Shown: positions 58,257-64,000 of the stretch, piece after piece
How the letters are laid out: each line of letters starts with the position of its first letter
Numbering within the stretch: position 1 is the first letter of the stretch
Origin: Dyella lipolytica
GTDB taxonomy: Bacteria; Pseudomonadota; Gammaproteobacteria; Xanthomonadales; Rhodanobacteraceae
Reading direction: 5' to 3'
DNA: 64,000 nt
Assembly: GCF_030160075.1 (NCBI RefSeq)
Contig: NZ_BSNQ01000009.1
Coordinates: forward strand, 1,041,605-1,105,604
Made by a program: the position numbers and the translations under genes
The notes under the pieces: generated by a model
What the model was told of the DNA's origin: nothing
Seen by the model: only the letters and a program-made list of their open reading frames with translations
The model's database searches: none

Positions 58257-60197
58257 ATGTCAAAGGTCTATCCGGTCGATCCCGCGTTTGCCGCCAAGGC
58301 GCGCCTGCGTAAAGCGGACTACGAGAAGTTATATGCCGAATCGATAAAGGATCCCGAGGGATTCTGGGGCCGCATCGGCGAAAGGCTGGACTGGGCGAAG
58401 AAGCCGAGCCGAATTCGTGACGTTTCTTTCGACCCGAAAGACCTGCACATTCGCTGGTACGACGACGGTCAGCTCAATGTCTCGGCCAATTGCCTGGATC
58501 GCCATCTGGCGACGCGCGGCGACAAGACGGCGATCATTTTCGAAGGGGACGATCCCGCCGAATCCCGTCGCATCAGTTATCGCGAGCTGCATGCCGAGGT
58601 TTGCAAGTTCGCCAATACGCTCAAGCATCTGGGGATCAGCAAGGGCGATCGCGTGGCGATCTATATGCCGATGGTTCCCGAGGCTGCGGTGGCGATGCTG
58701 GCCTGCGCGCGCATCGGTGCGGTTCACTCCGTGGTGTTCGGCGGATTTTCGCCCGATTCTCTGGCCGGCCGTATCGCCGATTCCGCCGCAAAACTGGTGG
58801 TGACTGCGGACGAAGGTGTGCGTGGCGGCAAGAGGATTCCGCTCAAGGCAAATGTCGACGCCGCGCTGGAACGCCCCGGCACGAACAGCGTGGAAACGGT
58901 GATCGTCGTACGGCGCACAGGTGCTGCGGTGCCGATGCAATCCCCCCGCGACCGCTATTACCACGCGCTGATGGAAGGGCAGTCGGCCGATTGCCCGCCG
59001 GAACCGATGGAAGCCGAACATCCGCTATTCATCCTTTACACTTCCGGTTCGACGGGTAAACCGAAGGGCGTACTTCACACGTCCGGGGGTTACCTGGTCT
59101 ATGTGAGCTTTACGCACGAACTCGTGTTCGACGTGCGCGACGATGACGTTTATTGGTGCACCGCCGACGTGGGCTGGGTGACCGGGCATAGCTATGTGGT
59201 CTACGGTCCGCTCGCCAACGGCGCGACCACGGTGATGTTCGATGGCGTGCCGAATTACCCGGATTTCAGCCGTTTCTGGCAAGTCGTGGATAAGCATAAG
59301 GTGACTTTGTTCTATACCGCTCCCACGGCTATACGCGCATTGATGCGTGAAGGCGAGGCGCCGGTGAAGAAATTCTCGCGCGCCAGCCTTCGTCTGCTCG
59401 GTTCGGTCGGCGAGCCGATCAATCCGGAAGCGTGGGAGTGGTATCACCGCGTGGTGGGCGACGATCGTTGCCCGATTGTGGATACGTGGTGGCAGACAGA
59501 AACCGGCGGCATTCTGATCACGCCGCTGGCGGGTGCGATCGATACCAAACCCGGCTCCGCCACACTGCCGTTCTTCGGCGTCAAGCCTGCTGTAGTCGAC
59601 GCAAGCGGTACGTTGCTGGAGGGCGCGGCGGAAGGCAACTTGCTGATTACGGATTCCTGGCCCGGCCAGATGCGCACGGTCTACGGTGATCACCAGCGTT
59701 TCATCGACACGTATTTCAAGGCATATCCAGGCAACTATTTCACCGGCGATGGTGTGCGTCGCGACGAAGACGGCTATTACTGGATTACGGGTCGCGTCGA
59801 CGACGTGATCAATGTGTCCGGCCATCGCATCGGCACTGCCGAAGTGGAGAGCGCGTTAGTGGCGCATCCGAAAGTAGCGGAAGCGGCCGTCGTGGGCTGT
59901 CCGCACGAGATCAAAGGCCAGGGCATTTATGCCTACGTGACCTTGGTGGCCGGCGAACAGGGCAGTGACGATTTGCGCAAGGAGTTGGTTGCCTGGGTGC
60001 GTAAGGAAATCGGCCCCATTGCCACGCCCGATTACATCCAATGGGCACCGGGCCTGCCCAAGACGCGTTCGGGCAAGATCATGCGCCGCATCCTGCGCAA
60101 GATCGGCGAAAACCTGCCCGATCAACTTGGTGATATCTCGACGTTGGCCGATCCGGGCGTGGTGAAGAATCTGGTCGATGAGCGCCTGATCAGGTGA
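58257..60197 (+). CDS. acs: Acetyl-CoA synthetase
   Basis: Activates acetate to acetyl-CoA via acetyl-AMP. The start at 58257 has the strong site aggaggcaagc, so the open frame upstream to 58182 is not used. The 646 residues match the family length. Motifs are [11 protein letters not shown] (AMP-binding), [61 protein letters not shown] (in segments) and the catalytic, acetylation-controlled Lys607 in TRSGKIMRR. No acetyltransferase or deacetylase gene is adjacent. Confidence 0.97.
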   Translation: MSKVYPVDPAFAAKARLRKADYEKLYAESIKDPEGFWGRIGERLDWAKKPSRIRDVSFDPKDLHIRWYDDGQLNVSANCLDRHLATRGDKTAIIFEGDDPAESRRISYRELHAEVCKFANTLKHLGISKGDRVAIYMPMVPEAAVAMLACARIGAVHSVVFGGFSPDSLAGRIADSAAKLVVTADEGVRGGKRIPLKANVDAALERPGTNSVETVIVVRRTGAAVPMQSPRDRYYHALMEGQSADCPPEPMEAEHPLFILYTSGSTGKPKGVLHTSGGYLVYVSFTHELVFDVRDDDVYWCTADVGWVTGHSYVVYGPLANGATTVMFDGVPNYPDFSRFWQVVDKHKVTLFYTAPTAIRALMREGEAPVKKFSRASLRLLGSVGEPINPEAWEWYHRVVGDDRCPIVDTWWQTETGGILITPLAGAIDTKPGSATLPFFGVKPAVVDASGTLLEGAAEGNLLITDSWPGQMRTVYGDHQRFIDTYFKAYPGNYFTGDGVRRDEDGYYWITGRVDDVINVSGHRIGTAEVESALVAHPKVAEAAVVGCPHEIKGQGIYAYVTLVAGEQGSDDLRKELVAWVRKEIGPIATPDYIQWAPGLPKTRSGKIMRRILRKIGENLPDQLGDISTLADPGVVKNLVDERLIR

Positions 60198-60201
60198 CCC
60201 T

Positions 60202-60933
60202 ATGCCTCGCATCGGCGGGGCCATGCGACATCACTTTGCACGATCGCCGCTGCGCTTGTATCCGGCAGCGGCGTTCCGGCAGCATGTAGGAATGCGAACC
60301 ACCCTCGGCCACGATGTTGCCGGCATCGCTGCCGGCTTAAGCATGGACACCATCCATGTGTGGCTGCTCAATTATCGAAGGGAGCAGCGACGCGCGCCGC
60401 TGCGTGCTTTGCTCGGAGCTTATCTTGGCTTGTTGCCGGATGACGTCGTGCTGGTCGATGACGAATACGGGCGCCCAGAGTTGACCGAGCCGTGGAACCG
60501 CTTCCTGCAATTCAATTGGTCGCATAGCGTGGATAAGGCCATCATCGTGGTCGCGCACGGAGTGACACCGGGAATCGACATCGAGCGCATCCGGCCACGA
60601 CCCCGCGCGATGCAGTTGGCGGAGCGTTTCTTTCATCGCGAAGAAGCCGCAGCATTGGCGGCAGTCGACGAATCGCAACGTGAGCGCACATTTCTGGAGC
60701 TGTGGACAGGCAAAGAGGCTGTCCTAAAAGCCTTAGGTCGCGGGTTGGCCTTCGGCCTGAATCGCCTGCGTCTCACGATGGAACCCGTTCCTCACCTGCA
60801 TTGGCTTGACGGTGACGATGCGTCGCAGTGGCAATTGCATCGTCTCGACCCCGACACCGATCATGTAGCCAGCGTAGCCTGGCGTGGCTCGTCACGATCC
60901 ATCGACATGTGGACACTTGCCGACCGCGACTGA
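60202..60933 (+). CDS. 4'-phosphopantetheinyl transferase (Sfp type)
   Basis: Transfers phosphopantetheine from CoA to carrier proteins. It has up to 243 residues; starts at 60202, 60223 and 60292 are all in frame, and the domain begins near residue 45, so the exact start is unsettled. The Mg and CoA-binding motif is [10 protein letters not shown], followed by FHREEAAAL and the signature [32 protein letters not shown] is the N-terminal conserved strand. The gene starts four bases after acs, so it is probably in the same transcript; no peptide or polyketide synthase lies in the window. Confidence 0.88.
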   Translation: MPRIGGAMRHHFARSPLRLYPAAAFRQHVGMRTTLGHDVAGIAAGLSMDTIHVWLLNYRREQRRAPLRALLGAYLGLLPDDVVLVDDEYGRPELTEPWNRFLQFNWSHSVDKAIIVVAHGVTPGIDIERIRPRPRAMQLAERFFHREEAAALAAVDESQRERTFLELWTGKEAVLKALGRGLAFGLNRLRLTMEPVPHLHWLDGDDASQWQLHRLDPDTDHVASVAWRGSSRSIDMWTLADRD

Positions 60934-60976
60934 ACGGCGCACTGTGTCCGGCCCACGACCTACACGTTCCCGATCC

Positions 60977-61720
60977 ATGACCCTGCTCAGCGTCAATCTC
61001 AACAAGATCGCCGTGCTACGCAACTCGCGCGGTGGCGACGAACCGGATATATCGCGCGCCGCGTTGACCTGCATCGAGGCGGGATGTGGCGGCATCACGG
61101 TCCACCCGCGCCCGGACCTGCGCCATGTGCGGCCGGATGATGTGCGAAAGCTGGCTGCAGTCTTACGCGGGCGCGTGGAATACAACATCGAAGGCAATCC
61201 GTTCGCGGCGGCGCGCGGCGACTATCCGGGTTTGATTGCCTTGGCCCGCGAGGTGCGCCCCACCCAGGTGACGTTGGTGCCCGATAGCGACGGACAGATT
61301 ACTTCCGATCATGGTTTCGATCTCGCCAATGACGCAGAGCGTCTACGCCCGCTGGTCGCGGAACTACGCGAGCTGGGTTGCCGCGTAAGTCTGTTCGTGG
61401 ATCCCGGCACAACCGGTTTCGAACACGCCGTGGCCATCGGTGTTCAGCGCATCGAAATCTACACCGGGCCTTATGCCGAAGCGTTTGCCGAGGGCAACGT
61501 CGGTGAACAGCTCGCCTTGTGCGTGGACACGGCTCGCCGGGCACAGCAGGCGAGCTTGGCGGTCAACGCGGGGCACGACCTCAGCCAGGCGAATCTCGGT
61601 ACCTTGCGCGTCGCGATCCCCGGTCTGGCCGAAGTATCGATCGGACATGCTTTGATCGGCGAAGCGCTCTACGAGGGGTTGGCCAACACCGTGCGCAACT
61701 ACCTGCAGATATTGCGTTGA
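60977..61720 (+). CDS. pdxJ: Pyridoxine 5'-phosphate synthase
   Basis: Last step of the DXP-dependent vitamin B6 pathway, joining amino-acetone phosphate and deoxyxylulose phosphate. The 247 residues begin at ATG 60977 ([20 protein letters not shown] in segments). The TIM-barrel motifs are [45 protein letters not shown] (in segments), [19 protein letters not shown] and [12 protein letters not shown]. It is the last of the rightward acs-PPTase-pdxJ run and converges on the exbD genes. Confidence 0.96.
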   Translation: MTLLSVNLNKIAVLRNSRGGDEPDISRAALTCIEAGCGGITVHPRPDLRHVRPDDVRKLAAVLRGRVEYNIEGNPFAAARGDYPGLIALAREVRPTQVTLVPDSDGQITSDHGFDLANDAERLRPLVAELRELGCRVSLFVDPGTTGFEHAVAIGVQRIEIYTGPYAEAFAEGNVGEQLALCVDTARRAQQASLAVNAGHDLSQANLGTLRVAIPGLAEVSIGHALIGEALYEGLANTVRNYLQILR

Positions 61721-61783
61721 TACCGGCCGTCTAGACGGCTAATCGCGAAATTCTCCGCAGTCGCACATTCAATCCCCCATAAA

Positions 61784-61812
61784 CAGAAACCCCCGCGTAC
61801 GCGGGGGTTCTG
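61784..61812. terminator. Bidirectional terminator-like hairpin between pdxJ and exbD2
   Basis: cagaaacccccgcgt pairs with acgcgggggttctg around a central gtac. It is placed between two convergent genes. No strong T-run on either side. A 14-base perfect palindrome (gccgtctagacggc) lies just before it at 61726. Confidence 0.6.
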
Positions 61813-61847
61813 TGGGTAACGTTTTGCAGCGCTTGAACTGCTCCGGT

Positions 61848-62270
61848 TCAACCGCCGTTGCTATCGGTAAAGCCAACCTTGTTCAGTCCGTAGCTCTTGG
61901 CATCGGCCAGAACGCGGGCAACGACTTGGTAAGATACCGCGTCAGCCGCATCGATCTGCACTTCCGGCTGCAGGTTCGCATCCTTCTGTGCCCCGATGAT
62001 CGCCATCTGCGCTTTGATTCCATTCTCATCCAGCGGGGTGTCATTCCAGTAGAACCCACCAGACTGGTCGATCTTCAGGTGAACCGGTTCCGGCGGATTG
62101 GGCGGCGGAATCACATTCGGGTTCGGCTGCGGCAAGTCGATACGCACGTTGTGCGTCATGATGGGTGCCGTGATCATGAAAATGATCAGCAAGACCAACA
62201 TCACGTCAACCAAGGGCGTGACGTTGATGTCAGCCATCGGCCCTTTTCCGCTTCCAGTGCTGAATGCCAT
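61848..62270 (-). CDS. exbD2: ExbD-type biopolymer transport protein (exbD2)
   Basis: Second ExbD paralogue of the TonB energy complex. The 140 residues show the conserved start MADINVTPLVDVMLVLLIIF (in segments), one membrane helix with the proton-carrying Asp in PLVDVMLVLLIIFM, and a periplasmic domain (VRIDLPQPNPN through AVSYQVVARVLADAKSYG). The ggag site precedes the ATG by six bases. It starts five bases after exbD1. In Xanthomonas, exbD2 is dispensable for iron uptake but needed for other traits (family knowledge). Confidence 0.94.
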   Translation of the reverse strand: MAFSTGSGKGPMADINVTPLVDVMLVLLIIFMITAPIMTHNVRIDLPQPNPNVIPPPNPPEPVHLKIDQSGGFYWNDTPLDENGIKAQMAIIGAQKDANLQPEVQIDAADAVSYQVVARVLADAKSYGLNKVGFTDSNGG

Positions 62271-62275
62271 AGCTA

Positions 62276-62701
62276 CTACTCCTTACCCGTCGTCACGAAG
62301 TCGATATGGACCACGCTGGAGTCCTTAGCGTCAGCAAGCACCTTACGAACAATTCCAAATTCCGTATTTTGTGCAGCTCGAATTTGGACTTCCGGTTGCG
62401 GCGGCGGCGAATTTCCGATGATCTTAAATTGCTGGATCAGTTCGGCTTCGGTAGCCGCCGTCGTGCTATCACCGTAATAAATACTGCCGTCTTCCTTGAT
62501 AGCTACGTCTAGCGGCGGCGGGCGCTGCTGATTGTCTTCGATACGCGGATTCGCGTTGGGTAGCTTCACCGTGATCCGATGCGACATCAGTGGAGCGGTG
62601 ATCATGAAAATGATCAGCAGCACCAACATCACGTCGACCAGCGGCGTGACGTTGATTTCCGACATCGGCGAGCCGGATTCGGTTCCGGAGCTCATCGCCA
62701 T
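62276..62701 (-). CDS. exbD1: ExbD-type biopolymer transport protein (exbD1)
   Basis: First ExbD of the module, 141 residues. Opening MSEINVTPLVDVMLVLLIIF (in segments) is nearly identical to exbD2, with the same membrane Asp. The periplasmic part differs (VKLPNANPRIEDNQQRPP, then VRKVLADAKDSSVVHIDFV), so the two are separate paralogues. It works with ExbB to turn proton motive force into TonB movement. Ten bases lie between exbB and this gene. Confidence 0.94.
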   Translation of the reverse strand: MAMSSGTESGSPMSEINVTPLVDVMLVLLIIFMITAPLMSHRITVKLPNANPRIEDNQQRPPPLDVAIKEDGSIYYGDSTTAATEAELIQQFKIIGNSPPPQPEVQIRAAQNTEFGIVRKVLADAKDSSVVHIDFVTTGKE

Positions 62702-62711
62702 GGGTCAATCC

Positions 62712-63488
62712 TCACTTCTGAGTCGGAGCGACGCCTTCGACGCGCGCACCGGTAGCGAAGAAGTCGTGCAAGTCATGCGCGAATTCGTCGAAACGGGCGT
62801 AGGTCAGGCGGTTCGAGCGGGTGAAGAAGTTGTAGGCAAGCACGGCCGGGATAGCGGTGAACAGACCGAAGGCGGTCATGATCAAAGCTTCACCCACCGG
62901 ACCAGCCACCGCTTCCATCGACGCGTTGCCGGATGCAGCGATGCGGATCAGGGCGTGATAGATGCCCCACACCGTACCGAGCAGACCGATGAACGGTGCC
63001 GACGAACCGACCGTAGCGAGCAAGGTCATGCCACCTTCCAGACGCAGGCTCTCGCGAGCAACGGCCTGGCGCAGGGCACGATCGATGAACTCCGAACGGC
63101 TGAGCGATTCGGCAAGGCGACCACCGCCGGCAGCAGCCTGCTGGTGATGCGCGACCGCCGAAGCGGCGTCCAGGGCAATTTTCGAGAAGGGTTCGCCCTT
63201 GGGCTGAGCTTCCAGCTCTCGGATGGCGTCCTGAGTCGAATTATTCGACCAGAAGCCATTGATCACGCCGTCGGCGCGACCGCGCACCATCGAGTTGCGG
63301 ATGGCGTTGGCGATGATGAAGTACCAGGAGGAGAAGGACATCACCACCAGGACCACGAACACGATCCAACCCAGCGGGTCGAAGTGATGGATAAGATCGC
63401 CAAAGCCCATTTGCTGCATGGCTTGAGCGTTGGCGTTGCCACCCAGAGCCGGAGCGGCATCGGACGGTGCAGGAGTCTGTTGGAACAT
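62712..63488 (-). CDS. exbB: ExbB-type proton channel subunit
   Basis: Forms the pentameric channel around ExbD. The 258 residues have three membrane segments: WIVFVVLVVMSFSSWYFII, then MTLLATVGSSAPFIGLLGTVWGIYHALIRI (in segments) and GEALIMTAFGLFTAIPAVLAYNFF (in segments). The MotA/TolQ/ExbB signature SAPFIGLLGTVWGI is clear. The start ATG at 63488 lies 47 bases after the tonB stop. The N-terminal extension (QQTPAPSDAAPALGGN) is short and Ala/Pro-rich. Confidence 0.95.
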   Translation of the reverse strand: MFQQTPAPSDAAPALGGNANAQAMQQMGFGDLIHHFDPLGWIVFVVLVVMSFSSWYFIIANAIRNSMVRGRADGVINGFWSNNSTQDAIRELEAQPKGEPFSKIALDAASAVAHHQQAAAGGGRLAESLSRSEFIDRALRQAVARESLRLEGGMTLLATVGSSAPFIGLLGTVWGIYHALIRIAASGNASMEAVAGPVGEALIMTAFGLFTAIPAVLAYNFFTRSNRLTYARFDEFAHDLHDFFATGARVEGVAPTQK

Positions 63489-63535
63489 AAACGCTACCCT
63501 TGGAAGTCAAGCGTGAACTGTAACTGTAATAGGTA

Positions 63536-64000
63536 TTACAGCTGATTGAGATTGAAATTGACGGGTACGCGCACGTAACCCTCAACCTTCTTACCGTTTT
63601 TCATTTCAGCGTTGAAGCGCCAATGCTGAGCCGCTTCAATTGCCGCACGATCCAGCTCGCGGAAACCACTGGACTGATCGACCTTGATGTCCTTCGGCGT
63701 GCCATCGACGGCCACCAGGATCAACAACGTTACCGTGCCCTCGTGCCGCTGGCGAATGGCCTGTGGCGGGTACTTAGGCTGCATACGGCTGTTGTAGCTG
63801 ATGTCCTGGCTCGCCGTGATGTCCGCAGGCGGTGCCGGCGGCGCAGGCGGTGCCGGCGGCGGTGACGCCACGGCATTGTTCGATGCCTCTGCTACAGCCG
63901 GCGGCGGTGCCGGCGGCGGCGGTGTCGGCGGCGGAACCACCTGCTTGATGATCTGCGGCGGCGGCTGCTTCGGCGGTTCCGGCGGCGGCGGCGGCGGTGG
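63536..64000 (-). CDS. tonB: TonB energy transducer, 3' part (5' end outside window)
   Basis: Energy transducer that contacts outer membrane receptors. The frame remains open to the window end, so the membrane anchor lies outside; 154 residues are visible. They begin in a proline-rich spacer (PPPPEPPKQPPP, then VVPPPTPPPPAPPP) and end in the C-terminal TonB domain, with PKYPPQAIRQRHEGTVTLLILV (in segments), GFRELDRAAIEAAQHWRF and GYVRVPVNFNLNQL. The GTG at 63940 is internal, not the start. Gene order tonB-exbB-exbD1-exbD2 matches Xanthomonas. Confidence 0.93.
   Translation of the reverse strand, partial: PPPPPPPEPPKQPPPQIIKQVVPPPTPPPPAPPPAVAEASNNAVASPPPAPPAPPAPPADITASQDISYNSRMQPKYPPQAIRQRHEGTVTLLILVAVDGTPKDIKVDQSSGFRELDRAAIEAAQHWRFNAEMKNGKKVEGYVRVPVNFNLNQL

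Overview
The window looks like a chromosomal segment of a high-GC gammaproteobacterium of the order Lysobacterales (Xanthomonadales), most probably the family Rhodanobacteraceae (Dyella/Rhodanobacter/Luteibacter type). The signs are the tonB-exbB-exbD1-exbD2 order next to pdxJ, a large TonB-dependent receptor followed by a TPR-sulfotransferase, several secreted S9 and S53 peptidases, an algZ-algR-hemC order and the rsmG-parA-parB block. This placement is inferred from gene content, not from any search. No rRNA, tRNA, CRISPR array or prophage was recognised.

Layout. 1-10 kb: secreted and membrane proteins (sedolisin peptidase cut by the window edge, DHA2 efflux pump, DUF5690-like transporter, secreted proline-rich protein, Tat-exported phospholipase C, alpha/beta hydrolase). 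10-18.6 kb: an accessory island. It holds small unknown genes, a REP-associated tyrosine transposase (RAYT) with a field of REP palindromes that have cut neighbouring genes, and a two-gene RHS/YD-repeat locus with a coupled small membrane protein. 18.8-27 kb: a complete C-P lyase (phosphonate degradation) locus. phnF, a DUF1045 2H-phosphoesterase gene and phnN run leftward, and phnGHIJKLM run rightward from a shared control region carrying a palindromic operator. Three different palindromic repeats have entered this locus, one of them in frame inside phnH. 27-32 kb: TonB-dependent receptor and TPR-sulfotransferase, with PhnF-like half-sites upstream. 32-42 kb: His-rich PadR regulator, S9 peptidase, esterase, algZ-algR-hemC, DUF481 outer membrane protein, membrane protein and WYL regulator. 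42-47.4 kb: patatin, DUF488, glycosyltransferase, parB-parA-rsmG and SPFH protein. 47.7-52.2 kb: sulfite-oxidase-type molybdoenzyme with cytochrome c, pirin, UPF0149 protein and exonuclease III, with a large inverted duplication at 51.1-51.4 kb. 52.3-64 kb: S9 peptidase, radical SAM protein, membrane patatin, acetyl-CoA synthetase, phosphopantetheinyl transferase, pdxJ and the TonB energy module, with tonB cut by the window end.

How they fit together. The Phn proteins supply the C-P lyase core (PhnGHIJ with the PhnK and PhnL ATPases), the PhnM hydrolase and the PhnN kinase. No PhnCDE transporter and no PhnP are visible. The 2H phosphoesterase could do the PhnP step, and the neighbouring TonB receptor, energised by the TonB-ExbBD system at the right end, could be the outer membrane entry; both are inferences. 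The RAYT/REP island and the RHS locus are the most fluid parts of the window. The rest is ordinary housekeeping and envelope biology.
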